A DNA stretch of 64,000 bases from Flavobacterium agricola (GCF_025919725.1 NZ_CP081495.1:1550001-1614000), one strand, 5' to 3'. Shown: positions 8,793 to 18,545, counted from the stretch's first letter. Program-made: numbers and translations. The notes: a model not told the origin generated them from the letters alone.

Positions 8793-10334
8793 ATGAATTC
8801 AAAATTCGATATATTAAATAAAAAATTAGCCGAAGCAAAATTAGGTGGAGGCGAAAAACGTATTGCAGCGCAACACGCAAAAAAGAAATTAACCGCACGC
8901 GAGCGCATTGAATATTTTTTTGACGAAGGATCGTTTGAAGAAATCGGTGCTTTTGTTACTCACCGTACCAAAGATTTTGGTTTAGATAAAGAACATTATT
9001 TAGGCGATGGCGTAATTACCGGATACGGAACCGTAAACGGGCGTCTAGTTTATGCCTTTGCACAAGATTTTACTGTTTTTGGTGGCGCGTTATCAGAAAC
9101 GCATGCCGAAAAAATTTGTAAAGTGATGGATATGGCCGTAAAAGTTGGTGCACCAATGATTGGTCTTAATGATTCTGGCGGTGCGCGCATTCAAGAAGGT
9201 GTTCGTTCGTTAGGCGGCTATGCCGACATATTTTTCAGAAACGTACAAGCTTCTGGTGTAATTCCACAAATTTCTGCCATTATGGGTCCTTGTGCTGGCG
9301 GAGCTGTTTATTCTCCAGCAATGACCGATTTCACGATGATGGTTGAAGGATCATCTTACATGTTTGTTACCGGACCAAACGTAGTAAAAACCGTAACAAA
9401 TGAAGAAGTTTCTGCTGAAGAATTGGGTGGTGCATCAACACATTCTACCAAATCTGGAGTAGCACATACAACATCGGCTAATGACGTAGAATGTTTAGAA
9501 GATGTAAAACGTTTATTAAGCTATATTCCTCAAAACAATCAAGAAGTTGTTGAAGATTTACCTTATGAATTAGGAAGCGAAGTGCGCGAGCAATTAAATA
9601 CCATTGTTCCAGACAACGCAAACAAACCTTACGACATGCACGAGGTAATTAACCACGTGATTGATGAAGATTCGTTTTTTGAAATTCATAAAAACTTTGC
9701 AGAAAACATTATTGTAGGTTTTGCTCGCATTGGTGGTAAATCAGTTGGTATTGTAGCAAATAACCCCATGTTTTTAGCCGGTTGTTTAGATGTAAATTCG
9801 TCTACAAAATCGGCGCGTTTTGTACGTTTTTGCGATGCTTTCAACATTCCGTTATTAGTTTTAGTTGATGTACCAGGTTTTTTACCAGGAACAGATCAGG
9901 AATGGAACGGAATTATTGTTCACGGTGCTAAATTATTATATGCCTTATCAGAAGCTACCGTACCAAAAGTTACCGTAATTACTCGTAAAGCTTACGGTGG
10001 AGCTTATGATGTTATGAATTCTAAACACATTGGTGCCGATTTAAATTACGCATGGCCAGGTGCTGAAATTGCAGTAATGGGCGCTAAAGGTGCATCAGAA
10101 ATTATTTTTAAACGAGAAATTGCTGAAGCTGCCGATCCTGCTGCAACATTAGCTGAGAAAGAAGCTGAATACGCACGTAAGTTTACCAATCCGTATAAAG
10201 CTGCACAACGCGGTTTTATTGATGAAGTTATCTTTCCTGAAGATACACGCAGAAAGTTAATTAAAGCTTTTAAAATGCTAGAAAATAAAGTAGTTGCAAC
10301 GCCAAACCGCAAACACGGTAACATTCCGTTGTAA
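8793..10334 (+). CDS. Acyl-CoA (propionyl-CoA) carboxylase carboxyltransferase subunit
   Basis: This 513-residue carboxyltransferase has two crotonase-like halves. Motifs include [54 protein letters not shown] and, in the second half, [18 protein letters not shown] and [13 protein letters not shown]. These match the PccB group rather than the AccD zinc-finger type. It transfers the carboxyl group from biotin to an acyl-CoA, most likely propionyl-CoA, feeding methylmalonyl-CoA mutase, an enzyme that requires vitamin B12. It is the last gene of the carrier / biotin carboxylase / carboxyltransferase operon, followed by a terminator. Confidence 0.93.
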   Translation: MNSKFDILNKKLAEAKLGGGEKRIAAQHAKKKLTARERIEYFFDEGSFEEIGAFVTHRTKDFGLDKEHYLGDGVITGYGTVNGRLVYAFAQDFTVFGGALSETHAEKICKVMDMAVKVGAPMIGLNDSGGARIQEGVRSLGGYADIFFRNVQASGVIPQISAIMGPCAGGAVYSPAMTDFTMMVEGSSYMFVTGPNVVKTVTNEEVSAEELGGASTHSTKSGVAHTTSANDVECLEDVKRLLSYIPQNNQEVVEDLPYELGSEVREQLNTIVPDNANKPYDMHEVINHVIDEDSFFEIHKNFAENIIVGFARIGGKSVGIVANNPMFLAGCLDVNSSTKSARFVRFCDAFNIPLLVLVDVPGFLPGTDQEWNGIIVHGAKLLYALSEATVPKVTVITRKAYGGAYDVMNSKHIGADLNYAWPGAEIAVMGAKGASEIIFKREIAEAADPAATLAEKEAEYARKFTNPYKAAQRGFIDEVIFPEDTRRKLIKAFKMLENKVVATPNRKHGNIPL

Positions 10335-10360
10335 TATTTCAAGTTATATTCTTTACTAAA

Positions 10361-10391
10361 AACGTTCAGCTGTAGCTGAACGTTTTTTTTT
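10361..10391 (+). terminator. Terminator of the acyl-CoA carboxylase operon
   Basis: A 10-bp perfect stem AACGTTCAGC / GCTGAACGTT with loop TGTA is followed by eight T. Confidence 0.9.
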
Positions 10392-10523
10392 ATCTGTCAG
10401 TTAGTCAGTTAATAAAAAAAGGAATAGTATTTGAAAAGATAATCTAAATATTTACGTAAAGAAACTGGAATAAAATAGTACCTTTACTTCACTAAGGATT
10501 TTTCGTCCACAAAAAAACAAAAC

Positions 10524-11030
10524 ATGACAATAGAAAACAACCATGTAGTTACTTTAAACTACACATTACATACCATTGAAGAAAATGGTGAAAAAACATT
10601 CGTAGAGCAATCTAACGCAGAACAACCATTATCCTTCTTATACGGAGTTGGAATGATGATTCCTAAATTTGAACAAGAAATTGCTGGTTTAACAACTGGA
10701 GATAAAAAATCGTTTGTAATTGTTCCGGCAGAAGCTTACGGTGAAAAAGATCCGAACGCAGTTACACAATTACCAATTGATATGTTTAAAGATCACCCAC
10801 AAGGTTTACCACCAGTTGGCGCATTTTTACCATTATCTGACAACCAAGGTAACAACTTTACTGCTGTTGTTTTAGAAGTTACTGATGAAGCGGTTATTGT
10901 TGATTTAAATCACCCAATGGCAGGTAAAACTTTAAACTTTGATGTTGAAGTTGTTAGCACACGCCCAGCTACTGAAGAAGAATTAGCTCACGGTCATGCA
11001 CACGGTGCTGACGGAAACGAAGCTCATTAA
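10524..11030 (+). CDS. FKBP-type peptidyl-prolyl isomerase, SlyD-like
   Basis: This 168-residue cytoplasmic prolyl isomerase/chaperone belongs to the SlyD branch. The FKBP domain is interrupted by the insert-in-flap. Visible motifs are VVTLNYTLHT, PLSFLYGVGMMIPKFEQEIAGL, GDKKSFVI, EAYGEKDPNAV and DLNHPMAGKTLNFDVEV, the last being the SlyD hallmark. The tail has a histidine-bearing stretch (HGHAHG...EAH) that could bind metal, as in SlyD, though it is shorter. The gene is monocistronic, with terminators on both sides. Confidence 0.92.
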   Translation: MTIENNHVVTLNYTLHTIEENGEKTFVEQSNAEQPLSFLYGVGMMIPKFEQEIAGLTTGDKKSFVIVPAEAYGEKDPNAVTQLPIDMFKDHPQGLPPVGAFLPLSDNQGNNFTAVVLEVTDEAVIVDLNHPMAGKTLNFDVEVVSTRPATEEELAHGHAHGADGNEAH

Positions 11031-11036
11031 TATACA

Positions 11037-11068
11037 AACGCTTAACTTTGGTTAAGCGTTTTTTTTTT
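11037..11068 (+). terminator. Terminator after FKBP/SlyD gene
   Basis: A 10-bp stem AACGCTTAAC / GTTAAGCGTT with loop TTTG is followed by T8. Confidence 0.9.
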
Positions 11069-11094
11069 GTTTAGCGTTTGCAATTGTATATTTG
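11067..11094 (+). promoter_or_regulatory. Promoter for the VF530-family gene
   Basis: TTG at 11067-11069 and TATATTTG at 11087-11094 (17-base spacer) lie immediately after the SlyD terminator. The expected start site leaves only about an 8-base leader before the ATG at 11109. Confidence 0.65.
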
Positions 11095-11108
11095 TAAAAA
11101 TAAAATAC

Positions 11109-11348
11109 ATGACAAATCCAGATCCGCTTCATGGCATGAAGTTGCAAAATATATTAGAAGAAATGGTTGAGTTTTTTGAAGGTTGGGATGCTTTAGGAAA
11201 AGAGATTCCGGTAAACTGCTTTTTAAAAGATCCGAGCATCAAATCGTCTTTAACTTTTTTACGTAAAACGCCTTGGGCTAGAGAAAAAGTTGAGCGTTTG
11301 TATGTAAAAATTTATCCACATCTTAAAAAAAACAAATCGAATTCGTAA
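11109..11348 (+). CDS. VF530-family DNA-binding protein (DUF2132)
   Basis: This is a small 79-residue protein. DPLHGMKLQNILEEMVEF, then GWDALGKEIPVNCF, DPSIKSSLTFLRKTPWAREKVE and LYVK match the VF530/DUF2132 family. A structure-based link to DNA binding exists for that family, but its cellular role is unknown. The ATG at 11109 fits the family's N-terminus and the promoter at 11087. A TTG at 11067 would put part of the promoter inside the gene. The stop lies in the loop of a bidirectional terminator. Confidence 0.85.
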   Translation: MTNPDPLHGMKLQNILEEMVEFFEGWDALGKEIPVNCFLKDPSIKSSLTFLRKTPWAREKVERLYVKIYPHLKKNKSNS

Positions 11349-11370
11349 TACCGAATTCGATTTGTTTTTT
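11327..11370. terminator. Bidirectional terminator, perfect long stem
   Basis: The arms AAAAAACAAATCGAATTCG and its exact complement flank a 6-base loop. The hairpin overlaps the 3' end of the VF530 gene and ends next to the stop of the convergent gene, serving both strands. Confidence 0.88.
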
Positions 11371-12629
11371 TAAGTTTTCTGCGGTTTTTTTCTGGCTGCT
11401 GGAAATAATATATTATTTAAAATTAACCGATAACCAGGCGAATTGGGATGCAAATCTAATAAGGTTGGTGCATCTCCTACCCGATGCTGATAATCTTCCG
11501 GATCATGTCCGCCAAAAAAAGTAAACATGCCCTTGCCTTTGGTTCCGTGAATATAACGAGCTTCATTATTTTGCATGTTTTTTCCCATCACTAAAACATT
11601 GGCTTTTACCAATTCGGGGTTAAAAGCGGTAGTTTGCCCCATAAATCCTTTTACCAATTGGGTATGATTTTGACATAACATGGTTGGAATAGGATCCCAC
11701 TTGGCCGAATATTCCATCAACGTAAAATAATCTACATCAGGTAAAATACGGCGTTGCTCGGTCATATCAATATCTGAAAATTCATAACGCGTTGGGCTTC
11801 TTTCTAAAACAAAATCTTTAAACGCAAAAGTTTTAGCATAATCTATTTGCGCTTGATAATTGGGTGAAGTTGCATCACCATCGAACATTGGTTCGCAAAT
11901 ATCAACGCCTTCTGCAGATAAAGCAATATCAAAGCTGTCGGTTGCCGAGCACATAGCAAACATAAATCCGCCACCAATAACAAAATCTCGAATTTTATGA
12001 GCTACTGCTAATTTAGCATCAGAAACTTTGTTGTATCCTAAACTTTGTGCCAATTCTTCGGCTTGTTTTTTTTGCTCAATGTACCAAGGTGCGCTTCGAT
12101 AAGCACCAAAAAACTTTCCGTATTGCCCGGTAAAATCTTCGTGGTGCAAATGCAACCAATCGTACAAAACTAAATCGTTTCGTAAAACTTCGGTATCATA
12201 AACGGGCGTAAACGGAATTTCGGCATAAGTTAAAACCAACGTTACGGCATCATCCCAAGGCATTTTGCCCGATGGCGTATAAACCGCAATTTTAGGTGCT
12301 TTTTCTAACAAAACAACTTCTTGATTTTGCGAGGGCGCTGCTATTTCCTGGATTAATTGTTGCTGCTCGGCATCGGTTAAAACCTGATATGAAACACCAC
12401 GAATTTGACATTCTTTACGAATATGCGGCGCATCAGCTAATAAAAAACTTCCGCCTTCGAAATTTAATAACCATTGCACCTTTATATTTTGCGCTAATGC
12501 CCAATATGTAATTCCGTAAGCTTTTAAATGATTTTTTTGATTGTCGTGATCCATAGGAATTAGGATGTACGAAGCGAAACTTGTGGTTTGATATAGAAAA
12601 AAGAAAAGAAACAAAAATAAACGAGCCAT
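11370..12629 (-). CDS. Conserved Bacteroidota secreted protein (often labelled asparagine synthetase B)
   Basis: This is a 419-residue protein with an N-terminal signal peptide ending at about residue 19 (TTSFAS) followed by YILIPMD. It is very well conserved in flavobacteria as I recall, with blocks such as GITYWAL, KIAVYTPSGKMPWDDAV, YDWLHLHHEDFTGQYG, GGGFMFAMCSATDSFDIALSAEGVDICEPMFDGD and FFGGHDPEDYQHRVGD. Database labels often read asparagine synthetase B. However, I see no N-terminal nucleophile cysteine domain nor a PP-loop ATP-binding motif of that enzyme, so the label looks unsupported. The motifs suggest a secreted enzyme of a glutamine-amidotransferase-like or similar fold, but the function is unknown. 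Confidence 0.75.
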   Translation of the reverse strand: MARLFLFLFFFLYQTTSFASYILIPMDHDNQKNHLKAYGITYWALAQNIKVQWLLNFEGGSFLLADAPHIRKECQIRGVSYQVLTDAEQQQLIQEIAAPSQNQEVVLLEKAPKIAVYTPSGKMPWDDAVTLVLTYAEIPFTPVYDTEVLRNDLVLYDWLHLHHEDFTGQYGKFFGAYRSAPWYIEQKKQAEELAQSLGYNKVSDAKLAVAHKIRDFVIGGGFMFAMCSATDSFDIALSAEGVDICEPMFDGDATSPNYQAQIDYAKTFAFKDFVLERSPTRYEFSDIDMTEQRRILPDVDYFTLMEYSAKWDPIPTMLCQNHTQLVKGFMGQTTAFNPELVKANVLVMGKNMQNNEARYIHGTKGKGMFTFFGGHDPEDYQHRVGDAPTLLDLHPNSPGYRLILNNILFPAARKKPQKT

Positions 12630-12694
12630 AGCGTAACAGATTATAAGCTAAATATAAAATAAAAAATCCCAATATAAAATTGAGATTTGTATTT

Positions 12695-14245
12695 TTAGAA
12701 CGGTACGTCGTTATCGTCATTAAAATGATTCATACTGCTACCAAAAGCTTCGTTAGCTGATGGCGGATTGAATGGTGAAGGAAATGGCGATGAATCGTCA
12801 TTCATTCGAGATGGTAATTCATTCAAATCAATTCCTGTTGAATCTAAATTATCAAACTTACCTTGCGATCCGATAAATTTTAAACGAATGTTATCTAAGC
12901 CCCCGTTACGGTGTTTTGCTACAATAAATTCGGCTTGGCCTTGGGTTGGTGTTTCTTCTTCATCATCCCAGGTGTCAATTTTATAATATTCAGGACGATA
13001 AATAAACGAAACAATATCGGCGTCTTGCTCAATCGCTCCAGATTCACGTAAGTCAGAAAGCAACGGACGTTTAGATGGTCCACGAGTTTCTACCGCACGA
13101 GAAAGCTGAGAAAGTGCAATAACCGGAATATTTAATTCTTTAGCTAATGCCTTTAAGTTACGCGAAATGGTAGAAATTTCTTGCTCACGGTTTCCGCCGC
13201 CTTTGTTGTTACCACCTGCTGTCATTAACTGCAAATAGTCAATAATTATAATACTGATATCGTGTTTAGATTTTAAACGACGTGCTTTAGCACGCAAGTC
13301 GAAAATAGATAAAGATGGCGTATCATCAATAAATATTTTAGATTGTTCTAGATCTGAAACTTTATTGGTTAATTGCGTCCATTCGTGCTCTTCTAAATCA
13401 CCTTTACGTAATTTTTCTGATGACAATCCGGTTTCGGCAGAAATTAAACGTGTAATTAACTGCACCGATGACATTTCTAACGAGAAAAACGCAACAGCTT
13501 TACCGTACTGAATGGCAATGTTACGTGCCATAGAAAGTACAAAAGCGGTTTTACCCATACCCGGACGTGCTGCCACAATAATTAAATCGGACGGTTGCCA
13601 ACCTGAAGTTAGGTTATCTAATTCAGTAAATCCAGTTTTAATTCCAATATCAACGCCTTCTTTTCCTTTAGATTCAATAACGGCTTTGGCTTGATTTACT
13701 AAACTTTGTGCGGTTTCTTCACTGCGTTTTGTATTTCCTTGGGCAACATCGTATAAACGTGCTTCGGCTTTATCTAGTAAATCAAAAACATCGGTAGCTT
13801 CATCATAAGCTTCTTCAATAATTTCGCTCGAAATACGAATTAAACTACGCTGAATAAACTTTTGTAATATGATACGTGAATGGTATTCAATATGCGCTGA
13901 AGATGAAATGCGTTGGGTTAATTCTATTAAATACAAATCGCCACCCACACGATCTAATTTGCCCATTTTACGTAATCTTTCTGAAACCGAAAGAATATCA
14001 ATTGGTGCCCCGTCCTGAAACAAGCTTACAATTGCCTCGTAAATGGTTTGATGCGCTTCTTTATAAAAAGCTTGCGGAACTAAAATATCAATCACCTCAT
14101 CAACACCTTTGGTGTCAATCATCATAGCACCTAAAACGGCTTCTTCCATCTCTAAAACTTGAGGCGGAAGTTTCCCTTTTTCAAGACTAATCAGTGTAGA
14201 TTTATCTAATTTTTTAAGGGGTGATATTTTATCTAAATTTTCCAT
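12695..14245 (-). CDS. dnaB: Replicative DNA helicase DnaB
   Basis: This 516-residue hexameric helicase unwinds DNA at the replication fork. The N-terminal DnaB domain begins at PPQVLEMEEAVLGAMM. The RecA-like C-terminal domain carries the Walker A motif ARPGMGKTAF, then AFFSLEMSSVQL, the Walker B region IIIDYLQLM, and SQLSRAVETR, DLRESGAIEQDAD, and AKHRNG. The C-terminal tail is acidic and low-complexity (SSPFPSPFNPPS...DDNDVPF). No intein is present. A -7 element (reading TATTTTTG on the minus strand, 14250-14257) is only four bases upstream of the ATG, so the mRNA may be leaderless. Confidence 0.97.
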   Translation of the reverse strand: MENLDKISPLKKLDKSTLISLEKGKLPPQVLEMEEAVLGAMMIDTKGVDEVIDILVPQAFYKEAHQTIYEAIVSLFQDGAPIDILSVSERLRKMGKLDRVGGDLYLIELTQRISSSAHIEYHSRIILQKFIQRSLIRISSEIIEEAYDEATDVFDLLDKAEARLYDVAQGNTKRSEETAQSLVNQAKAVIESKGKEGVDIGIKTGFTELDNLTSGWQPSDLIIVAARPGMGKTAFVLSMARNIAIQYGKAVAFFSLEMSSVQLITRLISAETGLSSEKLRKGDLEEHEWTQLTNKVSDLEQSKIFIDDTPSLSIFDLRAKARRLKSKHDISIIIIDYLQLMTAGGNNKGGGNREQEISTISRNLKALAKELNIPVIALSQLSRAVETRGPSKRPLLSDLRESGAIEQDADIVSFIYRPEYYKIDTWDDEEETPTQGQAEFIVAKHRNGGLDNIRLKFIGSQGKFDNLDSTGIDLNELPSRMNDDSSPFPSPFNPPSANEAFGSSMNHFNDDNDVPF

Positions 14246-14249
14246 ATGA

Positions 14250-14257
14250 CAAAAATA
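14250..14257 (-). promoter_or_regulatory. Candidate -7 element of dnaB
   Basis: The minus strand reads TATTTTTG, matching TAnnTTTG, and ends four bases from the dnaB ATG. No clear -33 TTG is seen. Confidence 0.45.
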
Positions 14258-14330
14258 GAAATAAAAAATTCGAGTTGCTTGTTTTTTTTAATAAATTGTA
14301 TGAAGCAAGATAGAAATCTTTTAATCGAAT

Positions 14331-14367
14331 AAAAAATCCGACATCATAATTATGATATCGGATTTTT
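14331..14367 (-). terminator. Terminator downstream of accA
   Basis: A long near-perfect hairpin, AAAAATCCGA(C)ATCATAA with its complement, is flanked by A- and T-runs. It lies 19 bases past the accA stop. Confidence 0.8.
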
Positions 14368-14385
14368 AAAATATGTTTTATGTTT

Positions 14386-15339
14386 TTATTCGTTAAAAAC
14401 ACCCATTTTACTGTATTTTTCAATACGTTCTGCACGTAATCTTTCCATCGGAATTTTACTTAACATGGCGTACGAACTTAAAATGTATTCTTTAACCGTG
14501 TTAAATGTTGTTTCACGATCGTAATGTGCACCACCAAGCGGTTCAGGAATAATATCGTCAACTAAATTATTTTGTTTCATATCAAATGAAGTTAGTTTTA
14601 AAGCTTCGGCAGCACGTTCTTTATGCTCCCAGCTTCTCCATAAAATAGAAGAACAAGATTCTGGAGAAATAACAGAATACCATGTGTTTTCAAGCATAAA
14701 AACTTTATCTCCAACACCAATTCCTAAAGCACCACCAGATGCACCTTCACCAATAATAATAGTAATAATTGGCACTTGAATACGGAACATTTCAAAAATA
14801 TTACGAGCAATAGCTTCTCCTTGTCCTCGTTCTTCAGCTTCTAAACCTGGGTAAGCTCCTGGAGTATCAATTAAAGTTACTACCGGAATGCCAAATTTTT
14901 CTGCCATACGCATTAAACGTAAAGCTTTGCGGTAACCTTCTGGATTTGCCATACCAAAATTACGGTACTGACGCGTTTTTGTGTTGGTACCTTTTTGTTG
15001 ACCAATAATCATGAATGATTGATCACCAATTTTACCTAAACCACCAATCATGGCTTTATCATCTTTAACTCCACGATCTCCAAATAATTCTAGAAACGTA
15101 TCGCCACATAAAGCTTTAATATAATCTAATGTATACGGACGATCTGGATGTCTTGATAATTGAACACGTTGCCACGCCGATAGGTTTTGGTATATATTCT
15201 TTTTAGTATCTTCTAACTTTTGTTGAATTTGGTTATGTGTAGCAGTTACATCTACATTTGATTCCTTACCTAAAGATTCACATTTAGCTAATTGCTCTTC
15301 TAATTCTTTAATCGGTAATTCAAAATCTAAATATTCCAT
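14386..15339 (-). CDS. accA: Acetyl-CoA carboxylase carboxyltransferase subunit alpha
   Basis: This 317-residue alpha subunit makes malonyl-CoA for fatty-acid synthesis. It has the AccA-specific N-terminal helix ([14 protein letters not shown]), [31 protein letters not shown] and the carboxyltransferase core [49 protein letters not shown] and [13 protein letters not shown]. The matching AccD and AccBC are not in this window. A minus-strand -7 element (CAAAGATA on the plus strand, 15372-15379) lies upstream. Confidence 0.97.
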   Translation of the reverse strand: MEYLDFELPIKELEEQLAKCESLGKESNVDVTATHNQIQQKLEDTKKNIYQNLSAWQRVQLSRHPDRPYTLDYIKALCGDTFLELFGDRGVKDDKAMIGGLGKIGDQSFMIIGQQKGTNTKTRQYRNFGMANPEGYRKALRLMRMAEKFGIPVVTLIDTPGAYPGLEAEERGQGEAIARNIFEMFRIQVPIITIIIGEGASGGALGIGVGDKVFMLENTWYSVISPESCSSILWRSWEHKERAAEALKLTSFDMKQNNLVDDIIPEPLGGAHYDRETTFNTVKEYILSSYAMLSKIPMERLRAERIEKYSKMGVFNE

Positions 15340-15400
15340 GTTGTTTTGAGTTTGAATGCTAGTTTGGACTACAAAGATAAAATATTATTTAAAAAAAATG

Positions 15401-16297
15401 CTATTTCTCTATCTGTTTTACGTTCCAGTAGTTTTTTATTAATACGTTTAATATAATTGTTCCTAAAATAATGGCACCCCCGATATAAAATTCTGGCCCC
15501 ATTTTTTCTGTTTCAGGAAATAAAATTACAGCTAAAATAATACCATAAATGGGCTCTAAATTTATAGTTAACATTACGGTATATGGCGAAATATATTTCA
15601 TAATTTTTATAGAACCTACAAACGGATAAGCGGTACAAAACACGCCTAAAATGGCAATAAAAATCCAGGTATTGGTAGATAAGGTATAAAACTGAGGGCC
15701 AAAATCACCAATAAAAAACATATAAATGGATAATAAAGAAACACCACCAACTATTTCGTAAACCGAAACGCCAGTAGGATCATATTTTTCAGCAAACTTA
15801 GCGTTAATTATTGAAAATAATGCGGATAAAAAAGCTGCTACTAAGGTTAATAAAATTCCGCCTAAATATGCACCTTCGTTAACTCCGTAAATTAAATACA
15901 ATCCAAAAATAACAAAAACGCCAAATAAAACTTCATACCAAACAATGCGGCGTCCGTAAAAAATGGGTTCTAAAAATGAGGCGAAAAATGCTCCGGTAGA
16001 AAGCGTTGCTAAAGTTGTTGAAACGTTTGAAATTTCGATAGCTTTAAAAAAAGCCAACCAATGCGCAGCAATAATACCGCCACAAAGCATAAATTTAATT
16101 ATGGTTTTTCGGTCGTACGTTAAACTAATTTTTTTCAGCTTGGCGTAAATAAAAATTACAACCAAAGCAATGGTCATTCTGTACCATGTTTTTGTTGCTG
16201 CCGAGGTTTGAATCAATTCTCCTAAAACCCCAGTAAAACCCCAAATTAAAACAATAAGATGTAATTGTAAATAGCTTTTAAGCTTAACGTTTTGCAT
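15401..16297 (-). CDS. EamA-family (DMT) transporter
   Basis: This 298-residue inner-membrane protein has ten predicted helices in two EamA repeats. The first begins LQLHLIVLIWGFTGVLGELIQ and contains FFKAIEISNVSTTLATLSTGAFF. The second includes ALFSIINAKFAEKYDP and INLEPIYGIILAVILFPETE. Members export metabolites, amino acids or drugs; the substrate is unknown. Its start overlaps the end of the LptF/G-like gene by 14 bases, so the two are co-translated. Confidence 0.88.
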   Translation of the reverse strand: MQNVKLKSYLQLHLIVLIWGFTGVLGELIQTSAATKTWYRMTIALVVIFIYAKLKKISLTYDRKTIIKFMLCGGIIAAHWLAFFKAIEISNVSTTLATLSTGAFFASFLEPIFYGRRIVWYEVLFGVFVIFGLYLIYGVNEGAYLGGILLTLVAAFLSALFSIINAKFAEKYDPTGVSVYEIVGGVSLLSIYMFFIGDFGPQFYTLSTNTWIFIAILGVFCTAYPFVGSIKIMKYISPYTVMLTINLEPIYGIILAVILFPETEKMGPEFYIGGAIILGTIILNVLIKNYWNVKQIEK

Positions 16298-17363
16298 TAC
16301 GTAACAAATAAATGGCTAAAATTCCGAAAACAACATTAGGCAACCATACGGCAACTAACGAACTAACAGAAGATTTTTCGGCCAAGGTTCCAAAAATTTT
16401 ATCAAAAAATATGTAAGTAAAAGCCAAAGCAATACCAATGGCTAAATTAATCCCCATTCCGCCACGTCGTTTAATTGACGAAACTGAAACTGCAATTATG
16501 GTTAGAATAAAAGCAGAAATTGGAATACTGTATTTGCGGTATTTAACTACCTCGTAAGTATTGATGTTAGAAGAACCTCTAATTTTTTCTTTATCAATAA
16601 AATCGTTTAATTCTTTTAACGACATGGTTTCGGCCGCATAAATAACCGGAACTAAATCATCTACATCAAAATTAAACCTCATGGTTTTAGCATCTTCCCG
16701 TTCTAAAATATCATTCATTTCGCCAATGGTACGCTTGTTATAGCCGTACAATGTATAGGTTGTATCTTCTGGATTAAACTTAATACGATTGGCAGAAATT
16801 TTATATTCTAATTGGTTGTCGTTAAACTTTTCGTAAGAAAAATTATATCCTGTTTTAGTTCCGTAAATAAAGTTACTTGCATAAATAAATTCATCAGCAC
16901 TAATTTGTCGGTAAATATCTAACGACTCCCGGGTTTCGGCATTATTTTTTAAATACGTGTACCTAAAATCATTATAACCTTTGCTGGCATTTGGTACCAA
17001 ATAAAAGCCCATAATACTAACAAAAACACAAACAATGGTTGCCCCAACTAAATACGGACGTAAAAATCGCGTAAACGAAATTCCGGAACTTAAAATTGCT
17101 ACAATTTCGGTATTGTTTGCTAGCTTAGATGTAAACCAAATTACCGATAAAAATAAAAATATCGGAAACAACATGTTGGCAAAATAGATGGTAAAATCTA
17201 AATAATATTTTAAAATTTTATCTATCGGCACCTTATTTGCAAGCATTTTGTTTACCTTTTCGGCCACGTCAACAATTATCCCGATTGGGATAAACATGAG
17301 CAGCATGACAAAAAAGGTTGCCAAATAGCGTTTTAATATGTATCTATCAATAATACCCAGCAT
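16284..17363 (-). CDS. LptF/LptG-family permease (YjgP/YjgQ)
   Basis: This 359-residue permease has the typical six helices: one at the N-terminus (YLATFFVMLLMFIPIGIIVDVAEKVNK), the second and third separated by the E-I-V-A-I-L-S-S-G-I-S coupling helix, a large periplasmic beta-jellyroll (about residues 125-260), and three C-terminal helices. With LptB (51.9 kb in this window) it would form the ABC exporter that extracts lipopolysaccharide from the inner membrane. The sequence alone does not decide between LptF and LptG. It lies between tgt and the EamA gene, with an overlap to the latter. Confidence 0.9.
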   Translation of the reverse strand: MLGIIDRYILKRYLATFFVMLLMFIPIGIIVDVAEKVNKMLANKVPIDKILKYYLDFTIYFANMLFPIFLFLSVIWFTSKLANNTEIVAILSSGISFTRFLRPYLVGATIVCVFVSIMGFYLVPNASKGYNDFRYTYLKNNAETRESLDIYRQISADEFIYASNFIYGTKTGYNFSYEKFNDNQLEYKISANRIKFNPEDTTYTLYGYNKRTIGEMNDILEREDAKTMRFNFDVDDLVPVIYAAETMSLKELNDFIDKEKIRGSSNINTYEVVKYRKYSIPISAFILTIIAVSVSSIKRRGGMGINLAIGIALAFTYIFFDKIFGTLAEKSSVSSLVAVWLPNVVFGILAIYLLRNAKR

Positions 17364-17389
17364 ATACCACGTTTATATTGCGTAACTTT

Positions 17390-18518
17390 TTATAATCTGT
17401 TATCCATTTGTTTAACCATTTTATCTTTCCATTCACGGAAAGTTCCGGCTAAAATTTGACGGCGTGCTTCACGAACCAACCACATATAAAAACCTAGGTT
17501 GTGAATGGTAGCAATTTGTTTTGCTAAATATTCATCAGCAACAAATAAATGGCGTAAATACGCTTTAGAATATTCTAAATCTACAAACGTATGCCCCATT
17601 TCATCAATTGGAGAAAAATCGTCTGCCCATTTTTTATTTTTTATGTTGATTGATCCGTAAGCGGTAAATAACATTCCGTTACGTGCGTTACGCGTTGGCA
17701 TTACGCAGTCAAACATATCAATTCCTAAAGCAATATTCTCTAAAATATTAATAGGTGTTCCAACGCCCATTAAATATCTTGGTTTGTCTTTAGGTAAAAT
17801 GGCCGTAACAACTTCGGTCATTGCATACATTTCTTCGGCAGGTTCACCAACAGATAAACCACCAATTGCATTACCTTGTGCTCCAACATTAGCAATATAT
17901 TCTGCCGATTGTGCACGTAAATCTTTATAAGTAGAACCTTGTACAATTGGAAACAACGTTTGCTCGTATCCGTATTTTACCGGCACTTTTTCTAGATGAC
18001 TTACGCATCGGTCTAACCAACGGTGCGTCATATGCATAGAACGTTGTGCATATCGGTAATCACACGGATATGGTGTACATTCGTCAAACGCCATAATAAT
18101 ATCTGCTCCGATTGAACGCTGAATTTCCATTACGTTTTCTGGTGAGAAAAAATGGTAAGATCCGTCAATGTGCGATTTAAACTTTACGCCTTCTTCCTTA
18201 ATTTTTCGACGTCCAGCTAACGAATAAACCTGATATCCACCCGAATCGGTTAAAATATTACGATCCCAGCCCATAAACTTGTGTAAACCACCCGCTTTTT
18301 CTAAAATTTCGGTTTTGGGACGTAAATATAAATGGTAAGTATTTCCTAATATAATATCTGGATTAATATCGTTTTTTAGCTCACGCTGATGTACGCCTTT
18401 AACCGAAGCTACCGTACCTACGGGCATAAAAATAGGAGTTTCTATCACTCCATGATCTGTAGTAACTTTACCCGCGCGCTTGCGACTGCGAATCTGTATG
18501 TAATAATTCGAACTTCAT
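17390..18518 (-). CDS. tgt: tRNA-guanine (queuine) transglycosylase, N-terminal frameshift
   Basis: This enzyme exchanges guanine-34 for a queuosine precursor in tRNA His, Tyr, Asp and Asn. The main reading frame (from GTG 18448) has ILTDSGGYQVYSL, DIIMAFDECTPYP, the catalytic region GGLSVGEPAEEMY, YLMGVGTPINILENIALGIDMFDCVMPTRNARNG and a C-terminal part. The zinc-binding cysteines common in the family are not obvious. The normal N-terminus (MKFELLHTDSQSQAR, ATG at 18518) is present but in another frame. Between them lies GCGCGCGGGTAAAG (minus strand, about 18466-18480), where adding one GC would restore R-A-G-K-V-T-T-D-H-G-V-I-E-T. A -7 element at 18538-18545 supports the 18518 start. Either sequencing error or a real inactivating/variable lesion. 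Confidence 0.87.
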
Positions 18519-18537
18519 AACAATCTTTTACAATCGG

Positions 18538-18545
18538 CAAATATA
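18538..18545 (-). promoter_or_regulatory. Candidate -7 element of tgt
   Basis: CAAATATA on the plus strand reads TATATTTG on the minus strand, 20 bases upstream of the ATG at 18518. It supports that ATG as the ancestral start. Confidence 0.55.

Noticed and set aside
12433..12720. 95-codon frame on the minus strand between dnaB and the secreted protein
   Set aside because: It overlaps the coding ends of both neighbours in another frame and has low-complexity composition.
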